From assembly GCA_963576565.1 (NCBI GenBank), contig OY755045.1, forward strand, positions 1,589,477 to 1,653,476: a stretch of 64,000 nucleotides of DNA, written 5' to 3'. How positions within the stretch are numbered: position 1 is the first letter of the stretch; each line of letters begins with the position of its first letter. Origin of the DNA: Aspidapion aeneum (taxonomy: Eukaryota > Arthropoda > Insecta > Coleoptera > Brentidae). A model generated the notes under the pieces. The model made no database searches. It saw only the letters and a list, made by a program, of their open reading frames with translations, and was not told where the DNA came from. Shown here one piece after another: positions 1 through 11,156 of this stretch. Both the position numbers and the translations under genes were made by a program.

Positions 1-292
1 TACAAATCCGTGCCTTGTTCAAGCCTCGGCGCCTTAAAATCAACACGCATTTGTAACCAAATATGTTGCAACATTTCCGTGTCTATTTCAAAACAGCGCT
101 GCCGTGAAATCAGCACTGAAACGTAAATACGCGTCCCGCGCGGTGCTGCCGGCTTGTAATTATTAACGCTAAAAAAACTACCCAGTTAACCACAGACTAA
201 AAAAAAGAACTAGACATGTCGTAAAGATACTGGTTGTTGTCTAGTTTTGGGAAGGCACTTCCCCGTTGCCCTCCCTGCAGCAGCCGCCACTG
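1..292. mobile_element. right end of an hAT-like element (truncated by window edge)
   Basis: The block ends in CCGCCACTG at 284-292, the inverse of the CAGTGGCGG that opens the hAT remnant at 25873. A sub-terminal stretch at about 138-175 (GCTGCCGGCTTGT and following) recurs at 26818-26858 beside that remnant in the same orientation. I infer that both are pieces of one hAT family. No coding sequence is visible here, and the other end lies outside the window. Confidence 0.5.
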
Positions 293-1540
293 GTCAAAAT
301 ACTGCTAGCGTTATTACTGCTAGACGTTATTTTACTTCCAATAATTCTGTATTATGGATGATTCTACCAAAATTGGGCTATATGGATATCATTTTTGGTC
401 ATTGCCTTTAAATAACAGTACAGCACAGTAAATAATTTAGTTTTTTTAAATTTATGTAACTAATTAGGTGTAAGCTAAGAAACATTTATTTTCCCGAATT
501 TTAGGAATTATTGTCTAAAAATTCCAGAGGGATGAGTACCAGAGGAATGAGTTTTTAATGGTTTTCCAATTTAAATCAAAATCTATTTAGACTACTTAAC
601 TTAAGATTTATATAAACAAAGTTCCTATACTTATAATTTTAAAACAATGAACAAAAATATTATACTATTGATATCAGTCGAATATTTACTTACCAGAGGA
701 ATGATAATTGAAGCGTTCCTTTTTGATTTCTCTGAAAAAAACTAATTTTCTGCCGAAAATAAAAAGATCTATAACTTAAACCAAACTAAAGTTGACATTA
801 TCTGTCACAACTTGTCACCCTCACAGGTAAATTAGATATCCAGGGCCGTCTCTTTCTCTAGAAATTAACACCTGGTATTCACAAATATTGTGTTATTAAA
901 AATGGAGCACGTTTAAAATTGTAAAATTTTCCGGAGAAAATGTAAATTCGGATTTTCAAAAATATGACTGCAAACTTAAGTTTTATCAATTTTTTGATGA
1001 ATAGTTAAGACTTGGTTAAATATTATTTATTAGGATATTTTTTTCAATCTGAGTTTTTAATATTTGGTTTGGGACTACACCAGAGGAATGAGGTATTTGC
1101 TTTGTAATGAAAAAAATTATAATCTTTTATTATTATTATTTTTTTTATACATTAAACTCAAATGCTCCATAAAGAAAACATTTCGTTTTAAATCTTATAA
1201 CTAAAACTATGCTTCATTTGCAGTCTGTGTTTGAAAAATATGCATTCCCACTCCACAGCACCATTTTTGTAGAATCATCTTTATAAGAAAAATTCGGCAT
1301 TGCTAGTTTAATGTCGCAACAGTTTTAACCGCAAAAAGTTTACTTTATAAACTAGTTTTGCCCATCCTAGTCACGTGCCGACTCGGTAAAACGGTAAATT
1401 GTAAATTTCTAAATTGTTGAGGGCGCTTTTGTGGCTAAAAATTGTGGCTAAATTTAAATTTACTTGATGCGGTATAAAAGCTTCTCAATTTTATGACAAT
1501 GACAAGTTTTAACACACCCACACGTCCACCCCAGAGATAT
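293..1540. other. AT-rich stretch without a gene
   Basis: I see no supported coding sequence. The only structure found is the short motif CCAGAGGRATGA repeated four times (separate entry). The rest is AT-rich sequence with scattered homopolymers. Confidence 0.6.
524..1092 (+). repeat. four dispersed copies of CCAGAGGRATGA
   Basis: Copies start at 524, 539, 693 and 1080, all in the same orientation. The first two are only 15 bases apart and the others are irregularly spaced. I do not recognise the motif; it may be the remains of a decayed tandem repeat. Confidence 0.6.
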
Positions 1541-1556
1541 TGTCAGGAATGCAAAT

Positions 1557-2355
1557 AACCCCTGACTGTGCCACTGTACGAAACCATCTTGGAAAAGCGA
1601 CAAACACAATTATGGTTCTGTTAAGATGAGAAAGTGGTTCCGCCTCCCTCCAAAATAGAAAACATTTGGTTGCCGCCTACCACACAGCAGATGGTTATGG
1701 CGAGAAAAACTATTGAAAAGTCTAGAGTGGGAGTCGTAATGGTTGAGCGTGGGGATACAGCAAGTAGCGAGAGGGTTTTCCCTTTAAAGTGATTGGACAT
1801 GGAAAAACTGTGAGATAAGAAAATGTTGTCTATAAAATGTATTTTATCTCTGTTTTTGTTTAGCTTATCTTGTTTAGCTCATTAGCTAGAATGTAAAGTA
1901 AATTTTAGGATTATCAGCAACGCCACTGACTTGGTTCCTGCAAGCTCTTCATTCAAAGAGGGGATAATGGATTATTTAGGTCCAACCAACCCTTTATAAA
2001 AACCCAAACTTTGAGAAGACAAGTCGGTAGTTACATTCTAAGTTTTGTTGAATTTAACTAAAACCTCTAAAATTAATTGTCAGTAAAGAAACATAAGATT
2101 TTTATATTTAAAGAATATTTTGAAGTTTGTTATTTTGGTAAGTTAGAGTTTTATTTTAATATTTTGGGTCTTGTTTGTTTTATAGGTCATAAGAAAAGTC
2201 TTCTAACAATTTGCAAATTGCAACAGAGTTTTATTTTGTATTCATTAAAGTTTGTAACGTTTTTAAAACTGTTTCATATTTATTTTATTCACATAAGAGA
2301 TCTACTACGGTACCCTCGTTTAAGGGTTCGATTTAAAAAAAAATTCTACCCGACA
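1557..2355 (+). mobile_element. LTR-like dispersed repeat, copy 1
   Basis: This stretch aligns over about 800 bases with 24556-25345, from ACCCCTGACTGTGCC through the shared block GGTACCCTCGTTTAAGGG near the end. A TATAAAA at about 1995 lies roughly two thirds of the way along, as in many LTRs. No flanking gag-pol, primer-binding site or target duplication is visible, so solo LTR is an inference. The frame open at 2077-2520 lies inside the repeat and resembles no protein I know. Confidence 0.5.
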
Positions 2356-2377
2356 ATACTAGAACTAGTGTCGCCGC

Positions 2378-2515
2378 GAGACGAGACGAGAGAGGGCCTT
2401 CACTCGTCTCCTCTCGTTACGCGAGATAAAATGTGTCTCTCGTCTCTGCGATATGACTCTTATATCGCTCGAGAGAGCCTTTCTCTCGTCTCGTCTCTCG
2501 TGTCTCCTGATATAT
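2378..2515. repeat. GAGACGAG/CTCGTCTC low-complexity hairpin
   Basis: A purine-rich run of GAGACGAGACGAGAG at 2378-2396 is nearly complementary to a CTCTCGTCTCGTCTC run at about 2483-2500. Many CTCGTCTC-type words lie between them. The segment is much more GC-rich than its surroundings and could fold into a long imperfect hairpin. Confidence 0.65.
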
Positions 2516-3065
2516 ATTAGCTATAAAAGTTTGACACACTATTGTGGGATATACTCTGTATATGCATACATACAATAAATAAAGAAGAAAATACAATGCA
2601 TGTATTGCCGATGAAATAAAAGCTGTGGAAAAGTTTTGCACTGCTGTATTTATTTAAAACTGTACCTAAAATCCCAAGTGTTCGTTGATAAAAGATTATT
2701 TTGTATTTTGCCAATAAAATAAGTTCTTAAAAATAAAGCAATAAATCTATTATTTAAAATACTTGGGTCTTGAAGATCTCTATGAAATTTCCAGATTCTG
2801 GAAACCAAAGATTTTCCCTGCGGGAATGTATTTTTCTCAAAAGTAACCGAAACGTTTTTTTTAAAATAACTTCCTTTAATCTTAATTTTTCGTAATTTTT
2901 TTAGGTAAAAACATGTTTTTATAAGAAAATTCCATGTTTTTTTTTTAAATAAACGAACAATACCTTTAAACTTTTTCTAACCAGCAGATTTTTCATTTGA
3001 ATTTTTCATATTTTATTATGGACACTATATCAAAAGCACAGCGGTTGGATAAGGCATATCTTCTG
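2516..3065. other. AT-rich stretch, nothing recognised
   Basis: The region holds homopolymer-rich AT sequence with short open frames on both strands that resemble no known protein. I see no repeats shared with the rest of the window. Confidence 0.55.
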
Positions 3066-3742
3066 TTTTTTAGCTCACACTAATACTATACTGTAGTAGT
3101 GTGACCTATGCTGATCCTAATTTTTTGGAGAAAAAAATGTTGCTCCGATTTGAAATTTTTTTATATATCTTTGCGTTTCAGATGATTTTGAAACTTTTTT
3201 TGTCTTGCCGTCTGTCTGTCTGTAACGACGAACGCACATAACTCAAAATTTGGTACCTAGGCTGGGTGTTGTTGTTAAAAATGAAGAAAATCTACCAAAC
3301 ATAATTGCCTTATCAAGGGGTGGGGGTAGATTTCAAAAATTAAAGTTTATGTGAAAATATTGCATGTGGTATCTTAAACGAAAGGTAATTGAGTCTGGAG
3401 TTAAACAAAATACATTTTAGTTTATTCAAAAGAAAGGGTGGGGTTAGATTTCAAAAATTAAAGTTTAAGTAAAAATATAGCGTGTGCGATATCAAACAAA
3501 AGGTAATTGAGTCTGAAGTTAAACAAAATACATTTTAGTTTTTTTTAAAGGGTGGGGGTAGATTTCAAAAGTAAGTGTTTAAGTCAAAACATGGCTTGTG
3601 TGGTATCAAACGAAAGGTAATTGAGTCTGGAGTTGATTAAAATATATTTCGGTTTTTAATTACGAGTATATTCACTCACACGTACACTATAGCTATAGTA
3701 CCTAGTGTGAGCTTAGGTGCCCATATATTGGCAGAGTATTTT
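3066..3742 (+). mobile_element. AGCTCACAC-family element, copy A
   Basis: A hairpin at the left (AGCTCACAC...GTGTGACC around 3073-3106) is followed by TGATCCTAATTTTTT, a GTCTGTCTGTCTG run and then three tandem units of about 115 bp from 3318 to 3664. A second hairpin follows (AGCTCACACGTAC...CTAGTGTGAGCT), then a tail ending in GGCAGAGTATTTT. Full relatives lie at 8882 and 40905. Hairpins at both ends plus central tandem repeats recall DINE/Helentron-type non-autonomous elements, but that class is an inference. No protein is encoded. Confidence 0.7.
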
Positions 3743-4163
3743 AATGAATATAGAGAGTTTTATATCTATTTAGTTTTTTTTTTAATTTTGAAAGTTAATT
3801 TTAATTTAAATTCTTTAATTATAGTTTTTAATTCGAGTTTTAACTGAATATTAGAATATTATGAATTAAGTAAATAAACCATAAAAAAGCGAAAAAATAA
3901 AAGTAATCCGCCAGTAACAGGGTATAAAATAATAAACCTTTTTCTACTCTAATTTTGCAAATGTAAAGTAAAGTATTGTGTAGTATATTTTATTGTTGAA
4001 AACTATATCCTTTGTAAATACCTCTCAAAATAATTAAAATTTGGTTCGGAATTACCCAAAATAAAATAGGTTTTTATTATATTACGCAATGATAATACGT
4101 GTATTTATTGGCAAAACACTCTATTATAATAAATTTCTGAAAAACGCACCACTTTAAAGCCGA
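3743..4163. other. AT-rich spacer, nothing recognised
   Basis: The sequence is A/T-rich between two mobile elements. No gene or repeat is supported. Confidence 0.55.
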
Positions 4164-4320
4164 TCACACACAAAAATGCATAGCGCATAGCATGGCGCAT
4201 AGAAGTTCAACCTTATGGACTTTTCTTACGCAAATCCAATATGGCCGCTGCTATTCGATCGCTGATTGGCTTTGCACCACTATGTGCCATGCTATGCGCT
4301 TATGCATTTTTGTGTGTAAT
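4164..4320. mobile_element. small MITE with about 38-bp terminal inverted repeats
   Basis: The left arm at 4164-4202 (CACACAAAAATGCATAG then CGCATAGCATGGCGCATAG) pairs with the right arm at 4280-4320 with few mismatches. The core is only about 75 bp and there is no coding potential. The target duplication is unclear, so I do not assign a superfamily. Confidence 0.75.
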
Positions 4321-4946
4321 TGGCTTAACCGTGGCTTATGCGGTAGGACCAGATGCAACGTTGCCGAGTCTTGCTGAAAGTATTAGCCTCTAGGAAAAGC
4401 GCGCAAACATGGTTCGTTTTGAAAAAGAAATTGATGTGTATTTTTCAATACGAAGAGCCGTAAGTTAAAGGATTTGATCCAAAGTACTAAAAATATGTCA
4501 CAACGAAGGATTAAAAAAATGTAAAACAGGCAGTTAAAAGGAATAGGTTCGGCTTCCCGCATTTTCCTCTGATTTGCAGCATTTTGTAAATTTATATGCA
4601 GACGATTGTATTGCAAAAATGTTTAAAGTAAATTATTCTTTCTTTCTATTACTATTGGTTTAACAATTTTTAATTCAAATAAGCTTAGTGATAAAAGTGG
4701 ATTTTATGGCTTATATTGAATCAAATGTTTCACAATGTTCTTGAAGTTATCGTGAGATATGAGTTATAGGGGAACGAGGGTATGTGCCAGGCATAGGACG
4801 GAAATTCTGGACACTATACCTATTATAAATATTATAATAGACCATCTGCTGGTAGACAGATATAAGAACAATGGATATTATTTAAAGACTTGTGGAAAAG
4901 CAAATAAGCAATATGTCATTTTCCTACAAAAATCACGATCGGATTC
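4321..4946. other. spacer, nothing recognised
   Basis: Short frames on both strands have no recognisable product. No shared repeat was found. Confidence 0.5.
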
Positions 4947-7900
4947 TTTTAGCTCACACATATACTATACTATAGTAGTGTGAGCTATGGTGATCCTAAT
5001 TTTTTCGAGAAAAAAAAAGTTGCTCCGATTTCAAAATTTTTTATATATCTTTGCGTTTCAGATGATTTTGAAACTTTTTTGTTACGCGGTCTGTCTGTCT
5101 GTCTGTCTGTATGTCTGTCTGTAACGACCAACGCGCATAACTCAAAAACCGTTTGCCCGATTTTAATGAAATTTAGTACCTGGGCTGGGTTTTGGGTCGA
5201 TATGGTCCTATTTAAAAATGAACAAAATCCATTGTACAAGCCGAATAAAAGGGTGGGGGTAAATTTGTGTGGACCCGTATATAAAATTTTCTAATTTTCG
5301 GAATTTCAATCGTCAATATCTCGATATTATTATTAGATATATTACTATTTATTACCCCGTCCGATAAGGTCCGGCCGATAAGGCACCGGCCGACAAGGCA
5401 CCGGCCGACAAGGCACCGGCCGACAAGGCACCGGCCGATAAGACACCGGCCGATAAGCTACCATCCGATAAAGTACCGGCCGATAAGGCACCGGCCGATA
5501 AAGCACCGGCCGATAAGGCACCGGCCGATAAGGCACCGGCCGATAAGACACCGTCCGATAAGGTACCGGCCGATAAGGTACCGGCCGATAAGGCACCGGC
5601 CGATAAGGCACCGGCTACTAAGGCACTGGCCGATAAGGTACCGGCCAATAATATACCGGCCGATAAGACACCGGCCGATAAAGTACCGGCCGATAAGGCA
5701 CCGGCCGATAAGACACCGGCCGATAAGACACCGGCCGATAAGGTACCGGCCGATAAGGCACCGGCCGATAAGACACCGGCCGGTAAGGTACCGGTCAATA
5801 AGGCACCGGCTGATAAGGTACCGTCCGATAAGGTACCGTCCGATAAGACACCGGCCGATAAAGCACCGGCCGATAAGACACCGACCGATAAGGTACCGGC
5901 AGATAAGGCACCGGCCGACAAGGCACCGGCCGATAAGAAACCGGCCAATAGGGTACCGGCCGATAAGGCACCGGCCGACAAGGCACCGGCCGATGAGACA
6001 CCGGCCGATAAGGTACCGGCCGATAAAGTACCGGCGGATAAGGCACCGGCTAATAAGGCACTGGCCAATAAGGTACCGGCCAATAATACACCGGCCGATA
6101 AGACACCGGCCGATAAGACACCGGCCGATAAAGTACCGGCCAATAAGGCACCGGCCGATAAGACACCGGCCGATAAGACACCGGCCGATAAGGTACCGGC
6201 CAATAAGGTACCGTCCGATAAGACACCGGCCGATAAAGCACCGGCCGATAAGACACCGGCCGATAAGGTACCGGCAGATAAGGTACCGGCCGACAAGGCA
6301 CCGGCCGATAAGACACCGGCCGATAGGGTACCGGCCGATAAGGCACCGGCCGACAAGGCACCGGCCGATGAGACACCGGCCGGTAAGGTACCGGCCGATA
6401 AAGTACCGGCCGATAAGGCACGGCCGATAAGTCAGCGGCCGATACGACACCGTCCGATAAGGTACCAGCCGATAAGGTACCGGCCGATAAGGCACCGGCT
6501 AATAAGGCACTGGCCAATAAGGTACCGGCCAATAATACACCGGCCGATAAGAGACCGGCCGATAAAACACCGGCCGATAAAGTACCGGCCGATAAGGCAC
6601 CGGCCGATAAGACACCGGCCGATAAGACACGGCGGATAAGGTACCGGCCGATAAGGCACCGGCCGATAAGACACCGGCCGATAAGGTACCGGCCAATAAG
6701 GCACCGGCCAATAAGGCACCGGCCGATAAGACACCGGCCGATAAGGTACCGGCCGATAAGGTACCGGCCAATAAGGCACCGGCCGATAAGACACCGGCCG
6801 ATAAGACACCGGCGGATAAGGTACCGGCCGATAAGGTACCGGCCAATAAGGCACCGGCTGATAAGGTACCGTCCGATAAGGTACCGTCCGATAAGACACC
6901 GGCCGATAAAACACCGGTCGACAAGGCACCGGCCGATAAGACACCGGCCGATAAGGTACCGGCCAATAAGGCACCGGCCAATAAGACACCGTCCGATAAG
7001 GTACCGGCTGATAAGGCACCGGCTAATAAGGCACTGGCCGATAAGGTACCGGCCGAAAAGACACCGGTCGATAAAACACCGGTCAATAAAGTACCGGCCG
7101 ATAAGGCCCGGCCGATAAGACACCGGTCGATAAGGTACCGGCCAATAAGGCACCGGCCGATAAGACACCGGCCGATAAGGTATTGGCCGATAAGGCACCG
7201 GCTGATAAGACACCGGCCGATAAGGCACCGGCCGATAAGACACCGGCCGAAAAGGCACCGGCCGATAAGACACCGGCCAATAATACACCGGCCGATAAGA
7301 CACCGGCCTATAAGACACCGGCCTATAAGACACCGGCCGATAAAGTACCGGCCGATAAGGCACAGGCCGATAAGACACCGACCGATAAGACACCGGTCAA
7401 TAAGATACCGGCCGATAAGGCACCGGCCGATAAGACACCGGCCGGTAAGGTACCGGTCACTAAGGCACCGGCCAATAAGGCACCGGCCGATAAGGTACCG
7501 TCCGATAAGGTACCGTCCGATAAGACACCGGCCGATAAGGCACCGGCCGATAAGAGACCGTCCGATAAAGTACCGGCCAATAAGACTCCGGCCGGTAAAG
7601 TACCGGCCGATAAGGCACCGGTCAATAAGGCACCGGCCGATAAGACACTGGCCGATAAGGTACCGGCCGATAAGGCACCGGCTGATAAGACACCGGCCGA
7701 TAAGGTACCGGCCAATAAGGCACCGGCCAATAAGACACCGTCCGATAAGGTACCGGCTGATAAGGCACCGGCTACTAAGGCACTGGCCGATAAGGTACCG
7801 ACCGAAAAGACACCGGTCGATAAAACACCGGTCACTAAAGTACCGGCCGATAAGGCCCGGCCGATAAGACACCGGCCGATAAGGTATTGGTTGATAAGGC

Positions 7901-8587
7901 ACCGGCTGATAAGACACCGGCCGATAAGGCACCGGCCGATAATACACCGTCCGAAAAGGCACCGGCCGATAAGACAACGGCCGAAAAGGCACCGGCCGAT
8001 AGGACACCGGCCGATAGGACACCGGCCGATAAAACACCGGCCGATAAAATACCGATCGATAAGGCCCGGCCGATAAGACATCGGCCGATAAGGCACCGGT
8101 CAATAATGCACTGGTCAATAAGGCACCCGCCGATAAGACACCTGCCGATAAGGTACCGGTCGATAAGGCACCGGCTGATAAGACACCGGCCAATAAGGTA
8201 CCGGCCAATAAGGCACCGGCCGATAAGACACCGTCCGATAATGTACCGGCCGATAAGGCACCGGCTACTAAGGCACTGGCCGATAAGGTACCGACCGATA
8301 AGGCACCGGCCGATAAGACACCGGCCGATATGATACCGGCCGATAAAACACCGGCCGATAAAGTACCGACCGATAAGGCCCGGCCGATAAGACACCGGCC
8401 GATAAGACACCGGCCGACAAGACACCGGCCGATAAGGTACCGGCCGATAAGACACCGGCCGATAAGGTACCGGCCAATAAGGCACTTTTAATATTACTTT
8501 TTAAAATGGAACAACTTCTTTTTTCTCGAAAAAATTAGGATCACCATAGCTCACACTACTATAGTATAGTAGTAGTGTGAGCTAAAA
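4947..8587. mobile_element. AGCTCACAC-family structure B: inverted ends around a giant minisatellite
   Basis: The left end, 4947-5290, is the normal left part of the AGCTCACAC family: hairpin, TGATCCTAATTTTTTCGAG, GTCTG repeats and the conserved TTGGTACC-like block. The right end, 8507-8587, is not the family's right end but an inverted copy of its left end (CTCGAAAAAATTAGGATCACC, then the hairpin and GCTAAAA). The two ends therefore form terminal inverted repeats of about 80 bp. Between them lies the 15-bp minisatellite. No transposase is present. Either the structure is a foldback relative of the family, or two insertions flank an expanded array. Confidence 0.75.
5355..8485 (+). repeat. 15-bp minisatellite, unit CCGGCCGATAAGRYA, about 209 copies
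   Basis: The unit is CCGGCCGATAAG followed by a variable triplet, usually GCA, ACA or GTA. The array covers about 3.1 kb and is far more GC-rich than its surroundings. Because 15 is a multiple of three and the unit has a stop in only one of six frames, five frames stay open for hundreds of codons ([20 protein letters not shown] and PYRPV repeats). These are not evidence of a protein. A few one-base losses, such as AAGGCCCGG near 7106, 7854, 8066 and 8376, shift the register. Confidence 0.95.
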
Positions 8588-8881
8588 TCCTGATGAACTT
8601 AATGCCTTCCTACCTAAAAATATTGCATTAAAAAATTAATCAACAATTTTAAATGCATTTTTCATTTTTATGTTTGAAATATTCACTATTCAGTTTCCTG
8701 AAAACATCTTAAACATTTTTGATTAATTCAAAATTTGTTATGGAGTTTTAAAACCATATCTTTTGTGTTTTAAAAGTTAGCGCTAACAATTTTTTTGGTA
8801 CAGTTTTTTGACAAATTAAAGTACTATTGATGGTATAAAACTGTTTTTGAAATATCATTAAAAGGTTATTCCAGCTGTGTT
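8588..8881. other. AT-rich spacer, nothing recognised
   Basis: This short spacer lies between two members of the same element family. No gene or repeat is seen. Confidence 0.55.
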
Positions 8882-9485
8882 TTTTAGCTCACACTACTAA
8901 CTATACTATAGTAGTGTGAGCTATGGTGGTCCTAATTTTTTTGAGAAAATAAAAGTTGCTCCGATTTCAAAATTTTTTATATCTTTGCGTTTCAGATGAT
9001 TTTGAAACTTTTTTGTCGCGCCGTCCGTCTGTCTGTCTGTATGTCTATCTCTCTGTATGTCTGTAACGACCAGCGCGCATAATTTAAAAACCGCTAGCCC
9101 GATTTGAATAAAATTTGGTACCTGGGCTGAGTCTTGGGTCGAGATGGTCCCATTTAAAAATAAACCTAATCCACCGATCACAAGGCAAACAAAACGGTAA
9201 ATTTCAAAAATTAGAGTTTATGTGAAAATATGGCGTGTGTGATATCAAACGAAAGGTAATTAAGTCTGGAGTTAAACAAAATACATTTTAGTTTTTTTTT
9301 AATAGGGTGGGGGTAGATATTAAAATTTTGAGTTTAAGTCAAAACATGGCTTGTGTAGTATTAAACGAAAGTTAATTGAGTTTGCAGTTGAATAAAATAT
9401 ATTTCAGTTTTTAGTTATATTAGCTCACACGTACACTATAGTACCTAGTGTGAGCTTAGGTACCCATATATTGGCAGAGTATTTT
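8882..9485 (+). mobile_element. AGCTCACAC-family element, copy C
   Basis: It has the same order as copy A: left hairpin at 8886-8924, TCCTAATTTTTTTGAG, a GTCTG-rich run at 9024-9062, two tandem units of about 115 bp, a right hairpin at 9421-9455 and the terminal GGCAGAGTATTTT. It carries one tandem unit fewer than copies A and D. Confidence 0.75.
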
Positions 9486-10102
9486 CACTATTTTTGTTTT
9501 CTGAAAAAAAATCTGTTTAATAAAACACCTTCCCAAAATAAATCAAATATAGTATGGAAAATTATTAGTTAAAATAGTGACAGCTTAGCTGAAAAATTTC
9601 CACAAACCGTCAAAATAACGCCAAGATACATTAAGTTCGTTCGATCAGCGCGTGCAACTGTCATAAAACAGTACGAAAAATCCTTTTTGCGTTCCAGGTC
9701 GACGTTGTACTGTTATCGGACAGTCAGTTTTCCGTTCCATCAAGCCACTTAAACTGGTTTCGGACTCCTCTGAAACACAAGGATTGAAGACAGGCGCATT
9801 AAAAATGATTGCTTTCCCTCTCTCTTTTCTTTGTCTGTGTTTATCATATATGGAAAAATTGTATATAAAACACACACATTTCTAGTTTACATCACTTGAG
9901 ATAAAGATATACCATAAAATTACATTAAATTTCTATTTGTCTGAGAAAATTAAAAAAAGTGAATAACGAAAAAATTAAGATTTTTGTCAAAATAAATTGA
10001 GTTTCACAACCAATTTTAACACATGACAAAATGCCGGGAAGCCTCTTAATTTTTATTACTACAAGACTGCGGAATGTAATAGGTATACCACATAGAAAAA
10101 AG
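9486..10102. other. AT-rich stretch with one possible transposon end
   Basis: No gene is supported. Around 9655-9682 the words GTCATAAAAC and CGAAAAATCC match, in inverse orientation, 13059-13085; this is discussed as a weak finding. Confidence 0.45.
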
Positions 10103-11147
10103 GGCTCTGGAACGAAATAGCGATGTACGGATGTACAAAATAGCGACGTTCAAAATAGCGAATAATGAAATAGCGACTATCAAAATAGCGACTATCAAAA
10201 TAGCGACTATCAAAATAGCGACTATCAAAATAGCGATGTAATGAAAGAGCGACTATCAAAATAGCGATGTATCAAAATAGCGTTTGTAACAAAACAGCGA
10301 CATATCAAAATAGCGATGTATCAAAATAGCGACAATCAAAATAGCGATATATCAAAATAGCGACAACCAAAATAGCGACAATCAAAATAGCGATATATCA
10401 AAATAGCGATGTATCAAAATAGCGATGAATCAAAATAGCGATGTAAGAAAATGGCGATGTATGAAAATACCGAATCAAACCAAACCGAATCGAATCAAAT
10501 CAATCCAAACCGAAATGCGCTATTATATCCTATTTTGACTATACCAGCTTATTTAAAAAAAAAACTTTCCTGATTCTTTTCCGGGATCCTAGAGGGTGTG
10601 AATCCGAACCGAACCGAACCGATCTGAACCGAATTCGATTCGGTTCGGATTCATACTCTCTAGGATTCCGGAAAAGAAGTCTGGAGAGTTTTTTTTTGAA
10701 AAAATATGCTGGTTCGGTTCGGTTCAGTTTGGGTCCGTTCGGTTCGGTTCGGATTCACACCCTTTAGGATCCCGGGAAAGAAGTCAGGACAGTTTTTTTT
10801 TTGAAAACATTTCTTAGAAAGAAACCTTTTAGTCGAGCTATATGCCAAAACGGAACCGAAATATCTCTATTTTGATAGTCGCTATTTTGTTACATCGCTG
10901 TTTTGATAGTCGCTATTTTGTTACATCGCTATTTTGACAGTCGCTATTTTGTTACATCGCTATTTTGATAGTCGCTATTTTGTTACATCGCTTTTTTGTT
11001 ACATCGCTATTTCGTTACAATCGCTATTTTGTTACATCGCTATTTTGATAGTCGCCGTTTCATTACATCGCTATTTTGATAGTCGCTATTTCGATACCGC
11101 TATTTTAATAGTCGCTATTTTGTACATCGCTATTTCGTTCCAGAGCC
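10103..11147. mobile_element. palindromic minisatellite transposon with 9-bp target duplication
   Basis: The element begins GGCTCTGGAACGAAATAGCG at 10103 and ends with its inverse at 11147. It is flanked on both sides by AGAAAAAAG (10094-10102 and 11148-11156), a perfect 9-bp direct repeat. The arms are arrays of a 15-16-bp unit (ATCAAAATAGCGACT / ATCAAAATAGCGATGT), rightward from about 10120 to 10460 and inverted from about 10862 to 11140. The centre contains CCGAA-rich inverted repeats. A 9-bp duplication fits Mutator-like elements best, but no transposase is present to confirm this. Confidence 0.85.
10562..10793. repeat. CCGAA/TTCGG pentamer runs in three inverted copies
   Basis: A block combining a GGGATCCTAGAGGGTGTG-type sequence with CCGAACCGAACC lies at about 10562-10622. 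Two inverse-oriented relatives lie at about 10630-10690 and 10740-10793, giving a nested hairpin in the centre of the palindromic element. CCGAA-type words also occur at 10477-10513. Confidence 0.75.
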
Positions 11148-11156
11148 AGAAAAAAG

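Noticed and set aside
2077..2520. 147-codon frame starting at 2077
   Set aside because: It starts at a non-ATG position in the LTR-like repeat and runs into the CTCGTC hairpin; no recognisable domain.
5352..8485. Long open frames (up to 569 codons) with APADK, SAGTL, CLIGR or PYRPV repeats
   Set aside because: They are direct products of a 15-bp unit without stops in five frames; overlapping frames on both strands are equally open and one-base shifts break each of them.
10562..10793. Telomere-like array of TTCGG/CCGAA
   Set aside because: The insect telomere repeat is usually TTAGG (TCAGG in some beetles); the pentamers here are short, interrupted and part of a hairpin.
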